DNA of 37,323 bases, from NCBI GenBank assembly GCA_026707325.1, contig JAPOXA010000100.1, positions 1 through 37,323 of the forward strand, given 5' to 3'. Made by a program: the position numbers and the translations under genes. The number at the start of each line of letters is the position of its first letter. The first letter of the stretch is position 1. This document shows, piece after piece, positions 18,583 through 27,549 of the stretch. Origin of the DNA: Acidobacteriota bacterium. GTDB taxonomy: Bacteria; Acidobacteriota; Thermoanaerobaculia; Multivoradales; Multivoraceae. Below the pieces are notes generated by a model. The model saw nothing but the letters and a program-made list of their open reading frames with translations, made no database searches and was not told the origin of the DNA.

Positions 18583-19707
18583 GTGGTCGGACAATCGTTT
18601 CCCTGGAACGCAAGACCCACTTGGCTGTGCTGGTCGGGCGGAAAGGACTCGGCTTGGGCTCTCCGGGAGCTCCGGGCCGATCCTGCCTGCCAGATGCGGG
18701 GCCTGATCAGCATCGTGAACGAGAAGAACGGCCGGGTGATTCTCCACGGCGTGCGTCACGGCCTGCTCCAGCAGCAGGCCGAGGCGGTCGGGTTGCCTTT
18801 GCGGTTCATTCCGCTCGACTGGGCGTCGTCGAGAGGCGAACGCGATGCCGCGCTGGTCCGGGCCTTCGGTGAACTGCGGGCCGCCGGGGCGGCTTGTGTC
18901 GGCTTTGGCGATCTGTTCTCCCTGAAGGGCCGCGACCGGCGTCTGCTCGTGACCGCCGAGACGGGCCTGGAGGTTGTCTTTCCACTCTGGGAACGGGACA
19001 CGCGAGCCCACTCGGCTGAGATCCTTGCAGCCGGTCTGTCTTCCTGGGTGTGCTCCGTCGATACGGACGCTCTACCGGCGGATTTTGCAGGACGCCGGTT
19101 CGATGCGGATTTCGTGGCCGCGTTGCCCGGCGGCGTCGACCCGTGCGGCGGGAACGACGAATTCCACACGTTCGTGGAATGGGCGCCCGGCTGGCAGCGC
19201 GGCGTATGGGTGGAGCCGACTCGCGCGATCGAGGCCTACAACGCTTCGTTCGTAGAACTCGAACCGCTGCCGTCGCGCGAACCGGCCGGCGACGCCGATG
19301 CGGTTCGCGCGGCGGGTGGCTCGGCGCCGCCGCGGATCGATCCGTTCAGCCACTTCGCAAGACTGGATCGCGTGCGGCGCCACGTCGACCGCCACATTGG
19401 CGAGGATTTGACGGCCGACGTGGTCGCCGGGGTCGCCGCGATGTCGCGCACGGGATTCTCCCGGTACTTCCGGGAGCGCGTCGGGATGACGTTCGCGGGC
19501 TGGCTGGCGTACCGCCGGATCGAACTTGCGTGCCGGTACCTGCGCGAGAGCAACGATGCGGTGAGCCGGATCGCGGAAGCAGTCGGCTTCCACAGCGAGA
19601 GGACGTTCCGCCGAGCCTTCCACGACCGGATGGAATGCAGCCCCTCGGAGTACAGGAAGAAGGTGCTGGAAGAGGGCATGGACGGGGTGGACGCTCCGGA
19701 ACCGTAG
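18583..19707 (+). CDS. Dph6/DUF71-type PP-loop ATPase fused to an AraC-family regulator
   Basis: Two domains in 374 residues. Residues 12-230 are an ATP-pyrophosphatase of the diphthine-ammonia ligase (DUF71/COG2102) family: PP-loop CWSGGKDSAW (16-25), GFGDLFSLKGR (107-117) and the diagnostic GVDPCGGNDEFHTFVEW (184-200). Residues 255-362 are an AraC/XylS DNA-binding domain with two helix-turn-helices: LTADVVAGVAAMSRTGFSRYF and VSRIAEAVGFHSERTFRRAF, ending SPSEYRKKV. Known members of the first family amidate diphthine in eukaryotes and archaea or are linked to B12 salvage in bacteria; none I know has this partner. A nucleotide- or metabolite-sensing regulator is the natural inference. Start GTG 18583 lacks a strong ribosome-binding site, so the N-terminus is uncertain. 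Confidence 0.8.
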   Translation: MVGQSFPWNARPTWLCWSGGKDSAWALRELRADPACQMRGLISIVNEKNGRVILHGVRHGLLQQQAEAVGLPLRFIPLDWASSRGERDAALVRAFGELRAAGAACVGFGDLFSLKGRDRRLLVTAETGLEVVFPLWERDTRAHSAEILAAGLSSWVCSVDTDALPADFAGRRFDADFVAALPGGVDPCGGNDEFHTFVEWAPGWQRGVWVEPTRAIEAYNASFVELEPLPSREPAGDADAVRAAGGSAPPRIDPFSHFARLDRVRRHVDRHIGEDLTADVVAGVAAMSRTGFSRYFRERVGMTFAGWLAYRRIELACRYLRESNDAVSRIAEAVGFHSERTFRRAFHDRMECSPSEYRKKVLEEGMDGVDAPEP

Positions 19708-19712
19708 CCATT

Positions 19713-19729
19713 GCCCCGGGCGGCGGGGC
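19713..19729 (+). terminator. Weak hairpin after the PP-loop/AraC gene
   Basis: GCCCCG (19713-19718) pairs with CGGGGC (19724-19729) around GGCGG, followed by GAGCACTTTCC. The stem is stable but the T run is late and short. The rest of the interval to 19840 shows no coding signal. Confidence 0.3.
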
Positions 19730-19840
19730 GAGCACTTTCCCGGAAGCGGCGCCGATGGCGGCGGTTTTTGATCGGCGGCTGGCTCGTGCAGGGAGGGGCG
19801 GCGGCCGTCGAGCGGCGCGTTGGCCGAGCCCGGTGACCGG

Positions 19841-19917
19841 ATCTGGCCGGTCTTGCGCGGATCTGGCCGAGATCCGCTAACTGGTGTCCGGTTCTTCCGC
19901 GGCGGGTCTTCTAGGGT
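19841..19917 (+). promoter_or_regulatory. Duplicated upstream regulatory region, copy 2
   Basis: ATCTGGCCGG at 19841 and ATCTGGCCGA at 19861 (20 bases apart), partial site ATCCGCTA at 19872, CCGGTT at 19888 and -10-like TAGGGT at 19912-19917. Offsets from the first repeat (20, 31, 47, 71) equal those in copy 1, while the bases between differ in places. That is the pattern of a conserved promoter rather than a recent duplication. Confidence 0.5.
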
Positions 19918-19975
19918 GGTAAGCGTAGGAGAACACGCGACGCCACCAACGGAGCCAAGACCCTTGGTGAGACTC

Positions 19976-20701
19976 ATGCCCCGTTTGAAGGTTTGCCTTG
20001 GAGGAAGAACCCTGGCGGTCGTCTGCGTCACGGGAGCGATGTTTGCCGCGTCTGTCCGGGAGACCGCGCCTGGAGGGTGGCACGACCGGTTACCGCCGCT
20101 TCCGTCCGCGGAAGACCTGGCCTTGATGAAAGAGGCTCGCATCTGGCTTGCGCCAACCGCCGCCGGCCCCTTCGCCGGATCCGCGAGCGGCCGGCCGTTC
20201 ATCGAAGCGGTAGGGCAGCGTCGACGGAGCTTCGAGTTCTTCGTCCGCGTCGCCGGCAAGGAGGCCGTCCGGGACCGCGCGCGGCAGGTTCCCTACGGTG
20301 GGCGGATACTCGCCGCGGCGGCGCGCAAGGGAGTCGACCCGCTGCTGGTTGCGGCCGTCGTCGAGGCGGAGTCCTCCTTTCGCGCGGATGTCGTTTCCTA
20401 CAAGGGGGCGGTGGGTCTGATGCAGGTGATGCCGAGGACCGCCGCGCAGTTCGGTGTCCACGACGTCCGCAATCCCGTTCGGAACCTGGAAGCAGGCGTC
20501 TGCTACCTGGCCCACCTGCTGGAGCGCTACGACAACGATCTGCTGCTGGCGCTCGCCGCCTACAACGCGGGTCCCGGCAGCGTCCGTCGTTTCGATGGCG
20601 TGCCGCCGTACCCGGAGACCCGGGATTTCATCGAGAAGGTGCTTGGCCGCTACGTCGACCACCACCGGGCGGCTCTTGCCCTGCACGTTGAAGGGAGTTG
20701 A
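19976..20701 (+). CDS. Lytic transglycosylase, SLT domain
   Basis: A 241-residue exported murein hydrolase that would cleave glycan strands with anhydro-muramyl ends. An N-terminal signal or anchor (RTLAVVCVTGAMFAASV, 11-27) precedes a linker of about 80 residues. The catalytic domain starts at RILAAAARKGVDPLLVAAVVEAES, with catalytic Glu 132 in the ES pair; KGAVGLMQVMPRTAAQFG and LALAAYNAGPGSV complete the SLT signature. The start ATG 19976 is conservative; TTG 19964 (GGAG 9 bases upstream) or GTG 19967 are possible and would add three or four residues. It shares its duplicated upstream region with the secreted protein gene at 17776, which suggests common control. Confidence 0.85.
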   Translation: MPRLKVCLGGRTLAVVCVTGAMFAASVRETAPGGWHDRLPPLPSAEDLALMKEARIWLAPTAAGPFAGSASGRPFIEAVGQRRRSFEFFVRVAGKEAVRDRARQVPYGGRILAAAARKGVDPLLVAAVVEAESSFRADVVSYKGAVGLMQVMPRTAAQFGVHDVRNPVRNLEAGVCYLAHLLERYDNDLLLALAAYNAGPGSVRRFDGVPPYPETRDFIEKVLGRYVDHHRAALALHVEGS

Positions 20702-20801
20702 CGAAGGGCCGGTGGCCGGGGCTTGTCATGCAGCGGAAACCGGTCAGGAACGGTAGCGGGGCGACGAGTTCCGCCGGTTCTCAACGGCGGTCGGTCAACG
20801 G

Positions 20802-21044
20802 TCAGAACAGGTTGACGATGGTCAGCGATTCGATCTCCCGGCGATCCCGCAGGTCTTCGCTGTAGAGCGCCTTGCACTTCGCCAGGGCCTTGACCGGGCG
20901 GCCCTTCCTGTCGGTGACGACGACCTCGACTTCAACCGCCTGGACGTGGACTGAGTCGACCAAAGGCTCATCGGGCTGAGCTTGCGGCGCCCCCGGCAGG
21001 GCGAGGCATGGAAACGACGCCAGTACCGGTGCCGTTCCGTGCCG
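20802..21044 (-). pseudogene. Relic of a secreted VWA-domain protein (N-terminal fragment)
   Basis: About 80 codons on the minus strand read a hydrophobic leader-like stretch (APVLASFPCLALPG) and then VQAVEVEVVVTDRKGRPVKALA, the N-terminal hallmark of the secreted VWA-domain proteins abundant in Acidobacteria. After this the normal 'DDF.LYEDG..REI' motif appears garbled (CKALYSEDLRDRREIESLTIV), and the frame stops at VNLF with none of the roughly 200-residue VWA domain left. No good start codon or ribosome-binding site is present. I call it a decaying fragment; a short functional secreted peptide is less likely. The remaining gap from 20702 to 21141 holds only a T-less hairpin (20771-20790). 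Confidence 0.45.
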
Positions 21045-21141
21045 GGGAGCGGGCCGCCGCGCCCGCGCGAAAGCGCCGTCGACGGGCCGCGAGCAGATCG
21101 CCTGCCCGTTACCATACAGGTTTGTTTGCTGAGTCGTTTCG

Positions 21142-22086
21142 ATGATGTCGCGCTCATCCGCGGTGCTCCAGGCGGTCGTCGCCGGCATCCTCTTCTCGAC
21201 CGGTGGCGCGGCGGTCAAGGCGACGGCACTCGACGCCTGGCGGGTGGCCGGGGCGCGCTCCCTGATCGCGGCCGCCGTGCTGTTGATCGCGATTCCGGCG
21301 GCGCGGAGGTGGGCCGGTGGTGCGGACCCGTCGAGTGCCGCCGGTGCGGCGCCCTGGTGGCGCGAGCCGGCGCGGCGCCAGGCCCTTCTCCTCACCGTGG
21401 GCACCGGCTGCTGCTACTGCCTGACTCTGGTCCTCTTCGTCCACGCCGCCAAGCGGACGACGGCGGCCGAGACGATCTTCCTGCAGTCGACGGCGCCGCT
21501 GTTCGTCCTGCTGCTTTCGCCTCTCCTGCTGCGGGAGCGACCGAGCGGGCGCCAGCTTCTTTTCGTGCCGCTGTTCGGCGCGGGCCTGGTGATGGCTCTC
21601 TATGGCGGCGCCGATGCCGCTACCACCGCGCCGGATCCTCGGACGGGCAACGTGCTCGCTGTGTTCTGCGGACTGGCGTACGGCTTGACCTTGATCGGCC
21701 TGCGCGCCGCAGGCCGGCCGCGGCCCGGGGGACGAGCTTCCGCTGCACCTGGGATAGCGGCGGCGGCTTGCGGCAACGTGATCGTCTGCCTTGCGTGCTT
21801 GCCCGTGATGCTCCCGTTCCGCTCCGTCGAACCGGGTGACCTCGTCGTGGTGGCGTATCTCGGGCTGTTCCAGGTCGCTCTCGCGTATGTCTTCGTGACG
21901 CGTGCCGCTCGCGTTCTGCAGGCCCCCGTTGTTGCTCTCCTGCTGCTGCTGGAGCCCGCGCTCACTCCGTTCTGGGCGATGTGGTTGCACGGGGAACAGC
22001 CGCATCTGCTGACCTGGCTGGGGGGTGGGGTCATCGCGGCGGCGACGGTGCTGCTCGCGACGGTGGTGGGGGAGCCTGAGCGATAG
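21142..22086 (+). CDS. EamA/DMT-family transporter
   Basis: A 314-residue inner-membrane protein with about ten hydrophobic helices in two homologous halves, the layout of drug/metabolite transporters. Typical family stretches: ILFSTGGAAVKAT near the start, AAETIFLQSTAPLFVLLLSPLLL (helices 3-4 of the first half), then YLGLFQVALAYVFVTRAARVL and ALLLLLEPALTPFWAMWLHGE in the second half. Substrates of such proteins vary (amino acids, nucleosides, drugs), so none is assigned. ATG 21142 and ATG 21145 are both possible starts. It appears to stand alone and is followed by the ECF operon after 109 bases. Confidence 0.85.
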   Translation: MMSRSSAVLQAVVAGILFSTGGAAVKATALDAWRVAGARSLIAAAVLLIAIPAARRWAGGADPSSAAGAAPWWREPARRQALLLTVGTGCCYCLTLVLFVHAAKRTTAAETIFLQSTAPLFVLLLSPLLLRERPSGRQLLFVPLFGAGLVMALYGGADAATTAPDPRTGNVLAVFCGLAYGLTLIGLRAAGRPRPGGRASAAPGIAAAACGNVIVCLACLPVMLPFRSVEPGDLVVVAYLGLFQVALAYVFVTRAARVLQAPVVALLLLLEPALTPFWAMWLHGEQPHLLTWLGGGVIAAATVLLATVVGEPER

Positions 22087-22195
22087 CGAGAGAGGGCCGG
22101 TCTGCTAAACAATCGTCCTTTGCGGCGTCTTCACCACTGAACCCATCTGGGAGCCGGCGCGGAGCCGGTGCACTCGGGAGCCAAGGAGGCGCCGT

Positions 22196-22849
22196 TTGAC
22201 GATCGCAAGCGTTTCGATGACCGAAGGGCCGCCTGCAGCTCCTCCCGCCACGCCGGACTCTGCCGGGGACGGGCTGCAGGGGCTCTTCGAGGAGCATCAC
22301 CGGCTGATGTTCCACACGGCCTACCGCGTCACGGGCAACGCGTCCGACGCGGAGGACGTGCTGCAGACGATCTTCCTGCGGCTGCTGAACCGGCCGCCGG
22401 AGTCGCTCGACACCGCGAAGGCCGGCGGCTACCTGCGGCGGGCGGCGATCAACGCTTCGCTCGACCTGATTCGCTCGCGCAAGCGCTCGCGCCTCGTGGC
22501 GATGGACCAGCAGGTCCTCGAGGAAGTAGGACCGTCTTCCGCGGTGGAGAGCGATCCGGCGCGGCGCTTCGCCTCGCTGGAACTCCGCGACCGGCTGCGG
22601 CGTGAACTAGCCAAGGTCAACCCGCGGGCGGCCGAGATGTTCGTGCTGCGCTACTTCGAGGGTTACCGGAACTCGGAGATCGGGCCGATGATGGGTACGT
22701 CGCGCATGACGGTGGCGGTGACGCTGCACCGGCTGCGCAAGCGCCTGGGCGCGGCGCTCGCGGCGGAGGACGCGGCAGTCGTCGCGGCCGGGGAATCGAA
22801 ACAGGACGGACAGGAAGGCCAGGAAGAAGAGCGGAGGAAGCAGCAATGA
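22196..22849 (+). CDS. ECF-family RNA polymerase sigma factor
   Basis: A 217-residue group 4 sigma factor. Region 2 is LFEEHHRLMFHTAYRVTGN-ASDAEDVLQTIFLRLL (residues 30-64) and region 4 is RYFEGYRNSEIGPMM-TSRMTVAVTLHRLRKRL (about 150-185). Region 3 is absent, as usual for ECF factors. The start is TTG 22196, decided by a perfect AAGGAGG (22183-22189) 6 bases upstream; ATG 22217 would lack one. A charged tail ([18 protein letters not shown]) follows region 4. The stop overlaps the start of the anti-sigma gene (ATGA), so the pair is translationally coupled. A GC hairpin (22154-22168) lies just before the ribosome-binding site. Confidence 0.9.
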   Translation: MTIASVSMTEGPPAAPPATPDSAGDGLQGLFEEHHRLMFHTAYRVTGNASDAEDVLQTIFLRLLNRPPESLDTAKAGGYLRRAAINASLDLIRSRKRSRLVAMDQQVLEEVGPSSAVESDPARRFASLELRDRLRRELAKVNPRAAEMFVLRYFEGYRNSEIGPMMGTSRMTVAVTLHRLRKRLGAALAAEDAAVVAAGESKQDGQEGQEEERRKQQ

Positions 22850-25740
22850 GCGACCGCAACCAGATGAACCGGACCCTGATCGAAACCGCGCAGGCGATCG
22901 CCGCGGAGCGGCCGCGGGCCGATGTCGAGGCCGCCGCGACAGGGCGCGTGCGGCAGGCGCTGGCGGTGGCGACCGCCGGCGATGCCGTCGGAGCCGATGC
23001 GCCCGACGCGGACGTCGATGCGAACGCGACGCTGACCTCCTGCGCCGACTACCAGGCGCGGATGCCGGCCCTGATCGCCGGCACGTTGCCGGAGGCGCAG
23101 CGCCTCCTGGTGGAGGACCACACCCGCGAGTGCATTCCCTGCCGCAAGCACCTGCAGGCGATACGGGCCGGCCGCGCGGTGTCCGACGTTGCCGGGCCCG
23201 CGGCGCCGGCGCGGGTCGGCCGCTACTACGCGGCCGCCGCCGCAATGGTCGGCGTAGCCGTGGCGGGCGTGTGGATCAGCCAGCGGGTGCTCTTGCCGCC
23301 TCAGGACGGCATCGTGCAGGTTCAGAGTGTCGACGGCCGGATGTTCGTGGCCGGCGACGACCGCGGTGGGGACCTCGTTCCGCTCGGCCCCGGCGACGCG
23401 GTCGACGGCGGTGTTCCGGTCCGCACCGGCGCCGGCAGCCGCGCGGTACTTGAGCTCGGCGATGGCTCCCGGGTCGAGGCCGCGGGACTTACCACGTTCC
23501 GCGTCGACGCCCGGCGCAGCGGCCATCGCGTGCGGGTCGACCGCGGCAGCGTGATCGTCCAGGCCGCGCAGCAGGAGAACGGTTCGCTGATCGTCTCGAC
23601 CGAGGAGATGCTGGTGGCGGTCAAGGGCACGATCTTCGCCGTCACGCACGGCGTCAAGGGGTCGCGCGTCTCGGTGATCGAGGGTGAGGTCGAGGTCGAG
23701 AAGGGGCGCGAGCGCCACAGTCTCCTGGCGGGCGACCAGTTCCGCAGCCGCCCCACCCTGGTGGCGATGACGTTGCAGGAGGAAGTCGGCTGGAGCCAGG
23801 ACGCGGACCGCTACCTCGCCCTGCTCGAGGAGTTCAGGTCGCTGCGCAGCGAACTGAACCAGTTGATGGAGGCCGCGCCGGCGCGCTACTCGACCCGGCT
23901 GCTCGACCTGATGCCGGCCGACACGAAGGTCTATCTGGCGATGCCGAACGCGCCGGCGACGCTGAGCGATCTGTTCGAGCTCGTGCGGTCGCGTGTCGGG
24001 ACGAGCGACCTGCTCGCCGAGTGGTGGGCCGAATTCGAGGCCTCCGGCGCGGTCGGGACGATCGACGAAGTGATCGCGTTGCTGGGCGAACTCGGCGACA
24101 CCATGGGCGACGAGACGGTCATGGCACTCGCCGGCGGCATCGCCGACAACACGGCCCGCCCCCTGGTGGTCACGGAAGTCTCGGACGCCGCCGCCCTGCG
24201 CGAGGCGCTCGAGGAACAGTTGGACGAACTCGGCGACGCGATGGGTGAGGAGGGCACACCGGTCATCGTCGAGGATCTCGATGCGGCGGCCGAATCGGAC
24301 GGTGTGCTCCTGGTCTGGATTGCCGACGATCTCGCCGCGGCCTCGCCTTCCCTCGCCGCGCTTCGCACCGTGGCGGCGAACCGGGACGGCGCCGCCAACC
24401 CGTTCGTCGGCTCGCGGCTGCACGGCCGGCTCGCGGAGCGCTACGCCGCCGGCGCGGAGCTGCTGGCCGCGGTCGAACTGGCGGCCGTGGTGGCCGAGCT
24501 GGGGGACAGCGAGGACGCGGACGGCGATGACGCGGATGTCAGGGGCTTCGCGTTCAGCGGGCTCGATCACGTCGAGGATCTGGTTGCTTCCCGGACCCAG
24601 GAGGGCGACCGGGCGAACGTGACCGCGACCCTGAGCTTCGACGGCCAGCGGTCCGGGATGGTCTCCTGGCTGTCCGAGCCGGGAACCAACGGCGCCCTCG
24701 ACTTCTTCTCTCCCGACGCGTCCTTCGTCGCCGCCGGCGTGATCGAGGATCCGCTGACGATCTACGACGAGTTCCTGGAGTTCCTCGCCGGGCTGGGCGG
24801 GGAGATGGACGGCCCCCCCGCCGAGATCGAGAGCGAACTGGGCATGTCGATTCGCGAGGACTTCCTGGCGCACCTGGGTGGCGAGTACGCCGCCGGCATC
24901 GACGGTCCGGTCCTGCCCTCGCCGGCGTGGAAGGCAGTGGCGTCCGTCTACGACGCGGAGGCGCTGCAGAGTTCGATCGAGACCCTCGCCCGGAAGGCGA
25001 ACGACCGGCTGGCGGACGAGGGCGTGGGCGCGGCGGTCACGATCGACGAGCAGGAGTCGGGCGGCCGCACGGTCTACCGTCTCTCGATCGAGATCGACGA
25101 CGGGGACGGCGGAGAGGCCGACGAAGGCGGCGACGAGGATGGCGACTCCCTCGAGGGAGTGCTCGAGAGCCTGGTGGAAACTCCCGAGATCTTCTACACG
25201 TACTTTCATGGGTACATGGTGAGCGCTTCCAGCGTGGCAACGATCGACACCGCGATCCGGTATCGCGGCAGCGGCGCCTCGCTGACCTCGAGCCAGCAGT
25301 TCCTCGATCTGCTGCCCGAGAACGGCTATGCGGACTTCTCCGCGATGGTCTACAACCGGCTCGCCGAGACGGCCGGCGAACTCTTCGACCTGCTGCCGAC
25401 GGAAGTCGTCGGTGACGACCAGCAGGCCGCCGTCCAGGCGATCGAGGAGTCGATCACCAGCCAGGGGGCTTCCCTCTACACGGTGTACGCGGGTCGCAGC
25501 GAGATCGTCGTGACCTCCAGCGGACCGAGCCTGCTGGCCTTCGCCGGATTGGGGCCGCTACTCGGAATCCCCACTCTCCTGGAGGGTCTGGAGGCGATGG
25601 ATGACGGGGCGGAGCCCGAACCGGAGGCTGGGCCGGCGTCCGCGGTGGACGATCAGGTCGCCGGGATCCGGCCGCCTGCGGCGGAAGCCGGCGGGGACGC
25701 CGGCGCACCCAGTGGCCGGGTCCTGAGGCCGGCCGCCTGA
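22846..25740 (+). CDS. Giant anti-sigma factor: zinc finger, FecR domain and unknown exported domain
   Basis: A 964-residue single-span membrane protein. The cytosolic part has a zinc-binding anti-sigma motif C66-x25-H92-x3-C96-x2-C99 (CADYQARM, then DHTRECIPC). One helix follows (about 127-147). Residues 155-300 form a FecR-type beta domain ([44 protein letters not shown]). The remaining 650 residues are an acidic extracytoplasmic region with [17 protein letters not shown] at its start and [18 protein letters not shown] near its end, loosely recalling DUF3352-type proteins. It probably inhibits the sigma factor encoded upstream and senses an envelope signal. The last residues ([18 protein letters not shown]) are translated dispersed repeat. 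Confidence 0.8.
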   Translation: MSDRNQMNRTLIETAQAIAAERPRADVEAAATGRVRQALAVATAGDAVGADAPDADVDANATLTSCADYQARMPALIAGTLPEAQRLLVEDHTRECIPCRKHLQAIRAGRAVSDVAGPAAPARVGRYYAAAAAMVGVAVAGVWISQRVLLPPQDGIVQVQSVDGRMFVAGDDRGGDLVPLGPGDAVDGGVPVRTGAGSRAVLELGDGSRVEAAGLTTFRVDARRSGHRVRVDRGSVIVQAAQQENGSLIVSTEEMLVAVKGTIFAVTHGVKGSRVSVIEGEVEVEKGRERHSLLAGDQFRSRPTLVAMTLQEEVGWSQDADRYLALLEEFRSLRSELNQLMEAAPARYSTRLLDLMPADTKVYLAMPNAPATLSDLFELVRSRVGTSDLLAEWWAEFEASGAVGTIDEVIALLGELGDTMGDETVMALAGGIADNTARPLVVTEVSDAAALREALEEQLDELGDAMGEEGTPVIVEDLDAAAESDGVLLVWIADDLAAASPSLAALRTVAANRDGAANPFVGSRLHGRLAERYAAGAELLAAVELAAVVAELGDSEDADGDDADVRGFAFSGLDHVEDLVASRTQEGDRANVTATLSFDGQRSGMVSWLSEPGTNGALDFFSPDASFVAAGVIEDPLTIYDEFLEFLAGLGGEMDGPPAEIESELGMSIREDFLAHLGGEYAAGIDGPVLPSPAWKAVASVYDAEALQSSIETLARKANDRLADEGVGAAVTIDEQESGGRTVYRLSIEIDDGDGGEADEGGDEDGDSLEGVLESLVETPEIFYTYFHGYMVSASSVATIDTAIRYRGSGASLTSSQQFLDLLPENGYADFSAMVYNRLAETAGELFDLLPTEVVGDDQQAAVQAIEESITSQGASLYTVYAGRSEIVVTSSGPSLLAFAGLGPLLGIPTLLEGLEAMDDGAEPEPEAGPASAVDDQVAGIRPPAAEAGGDAGAPSGRVLRPAA
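25671..25714 (-). repeat. Dispersed palindromic repeat, type 1 (copy 5), at the 3' end of the anti-sigma gene
   Basis: On the minus strand: CACTGGGTGCG, stem GCCGGCG-TCCC-CGCCGGC, then GCCGCC-GCA-GGCGGC. It combines the first hairpin of type 1 with the second hairpin type seen in type 2 copies, linking the two classes. It is read in the frame of the anti-sigma gene. Confidence 0.8.
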
Positions 25741-26690
25741 TGAGTCAGGCGTCGCCGGTCATCGACCTCGACGGTCTCGGGGTTCGGTTCGGCCGGCACC
25801 AGGTGCTCGACGATCTGCGCGGCTCTTTCTCGGGCCGCGCGATCGGCCTCCTGGGGCCCAACGGCGCCGGCAAGACGACGCTGCTGAACACCCTGCTCGG
25901 CTTCTACAGGCCGACCGCCGGCACGGCCCGCCTGTTCGGCATGGACATCACCGCCCAGGGCCGGCAACTGCGGCGCCGGGTCGGCTACATGCCGGAGCGA
26001 GACGCCTTCATCGCCGGCATCTCCGGCGTCCGCTTCGTGCGGCTCATGGCGGAGGTTTCCGGGCTGCCGCCCGAGGCGGCGCTGGAACGCGCCCACGAGG
26101 TCTTCTTCTACGTCGGCCTCGGCGAGGCGCGCTATCGCAACGTGGAGACCTACTCGCTGGGCATGAAGCAGTTGCTGAAGCTGGCGCAGGCGATCGCCCA
26201 CGGCCCGAGCCTCCTCTTCCTCGATGAACCGACGAACGGTCTCGACCCGCCGGCCCGGCTCCGCATGCTGCGGCTGATCCGCGAGATCAGGGACTCGGGC
26301 AAGGCGCGGATCGTCGTCTCGTCGCACCTGCTGCGGGACGTGGAGGAGTGTTGCGAGGAGGTGCTGGTCCTGAACCGAGGCCGGATCGCCACCTACTGCA
26401 ACCTGGCCGAGGAGCGCCGCGCCAACCGCCGGTTTCTCGAACTCGACCTCGCCGCGGAGCGCGAGGGCGCCGGGAGCGGCTTCCGGGCCGCGATCGAGGG
26501 GCTCGGTTGCGAGGTCGCCGTGGTCAACCGCCGCCGGATCAAGGCGGTGCTGCCGCCGGGGGTCGAGGTGCGCCACATCTACGCCTCGGCGATCGAGCAG
26601 GACGTGACGATTCGCCGCCTGGACTACAAGCGCACGTCGCTGGAGGACATCTTCCTCCAGGCGATGGAGGGCGACGATGGCCGTCTATGA
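25740..26690 (+). CDS. ABC transporter ATP-binding protein (first pair)
   Basis: ATPase subunit of an ABC-2 exporter. Walker A GPNGAGKT (39-46), a Q-loop region where PER replaces the usual Gln ([10 protein letters not shown]), signature YSLGMKQ (138-144) in place of LSGGQ, Walker B LLFLDEP (158-164) and switch His in VVSSHLL. The YSxGM signature is common in exporters of the NatA/GldA class. The C-terminal 100 residues form an accessory domain ending [14 protein letters not shown]. It starts at ATG 25740, sharing one base with the anti-sigma stop, and its end overlaps the permease gene by 14 bases. Confidence 0.9.
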   Translation: MSQASPVIDLDGLGVRFGRHQVLDDLRGSFSGRAIGLLGPNGAGKTTLLNTLLGFYRPTAGTARLFGMDITAQGRQLRRRVGYMPERDAFIAGISGVRFVRLMAEVSGLPPEAALERAHEVFFYVGLGEARYRNVETYSLGMKQLLKLAQAIAHGPSLLFLDEPTNGLDPPARLRMLRLIREIRDSGKARIVVSSHLLRDVEECCEEVLVLNRGRIATYCNLAEERRANRRFLELDLAAEREGAGSGFRAAIEGLGCEVAVVNRRRIKAVLPPGVEVRHIYASAIEQDVTIRRLDYKRTSLEDIFLQAMEGDDGRL

Positions 26691-27549
26691 CCACGGCTAC
26701 AAGGGCTACGACGGTCCGCTGATGCCGGCGCGGAACCGTTTCCTCGTCATCAGCCGCTACGGCCTGCGCGACGTCTTCGCGTCGCGGCTCTTCCTGGCGT
26801 TCTTCGCCTTCTGCTTCGCCTGGCCGCTGGTGCTGCTCGGCGCCATGTACCTGCGCTACAACGCGGAGGCGATGACCCTGATCAACCTCGATTCGGCCGA
26901 CCTGCTCGAGTTCGTCCAGGTCAACACCTGGTTCTTCCAGAACCTGTTCCTGCGCGTCCAGTTGTACCTGGCGTTCATCGTCGTGCTCGTGGTCGGGCCT
27001 TCGCTGGTGTCGGCGGACCTGCGCAACCGGGCGATGCCGCTCTATCTCTCGCGGCCGCTGACGCGGACCGACTACGTGCTCGGCAAGCTCGTCGTCCTCG
27101 GCGTCCTGGTCTCGGCGATCACCTGGGCGCCGGGGCTGCTGCTGTTCGTGATCCAGGCGTCCCTCGGCGGTCGCGATTGGCTGCTGGAGAACTGGCGGGT
27201 CGCGCCGGCGATGGTGGTCGTGTCGGTCGTCTGGCTTCTCTGCATGTCGCTGCCGATGCTGGCGATCGCGGCCTGGGTGAAGTGGAAGCCCTGGGCGCGG
27301 ATCGTCTTCATGGGCGCGATCCTGACGGGCACTGCCTTCGGCTCGTTCTACAAGGAATTCTACGACTCCTGGCTCGGCAGCCTGCTCGTCGCCTTCGACG
27401 TGACGGACGCGCTCTCCGCCTCCGTCTTCGGCACGCAGGGGACCGTCCAGATGCCGGAGGCGGCCGCCTGGCTCGCGGCGGCCGCGCTGGCGTCGCTGTC
27501 GGCGGCCCTGCTTTACCGCCGCGTGCGCGCCTTCGAGGTCGTCAAGTGA
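26677..27549 (+). CDS. ABC-2 type permease (first pair)
   Basis: A 290-residue membrane protein with about six helices and the layout of ABC-2 export permeases: a cytosolic start ([20 protein letters not shown]), a first span [22 protein letters not shown], a second [21 protein letters not shown] followed by the conserved cytosolic [21 protein letters not shown] loop, then further spans to [21 protein letters not shown] 26677 lies 14 bases inside the upstream ATPase gene and has GGAGG nearby, so the two are coupled. The last bases overlap the GTG of the next ATPase gene. The exported substrate is unknown. Confidence 0.85.
   Translation: MAVYDHGYKGYDGPLMPARNRFLVISRYGLRDVFASRLFLAFFAFCFAWPLVLLGAMYLRYNAEAMTLINLDSADLLEFVQVNTWFFQNLFLRVQLYLAFIVVLVVGPSLVSADLRNRAMPLYLSRPLTRTDYVLGKLVVLGVLVSAITWAPGLLLFVIQASLGGRDWLLENWRVAPAMVVVSVVWLLCMSLPMLAIAAWVKWKPWARIVFMGAILTGTAFGSFYKEFYDSWLGSLLVAFDVTDALSASVFGTQGTVQMPEAAAWLAAAALASLSAALLYRRVRAFEVVK

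Noticed and set aside
22663..25209. An 848-codon open frame on the minus strand.
   Set aside because: It lies antisense to the anti-sigma and sigma genes, has no domain or ribosome-binding site, and such mirror frames are common in GC-rich DNA where few stops occur.
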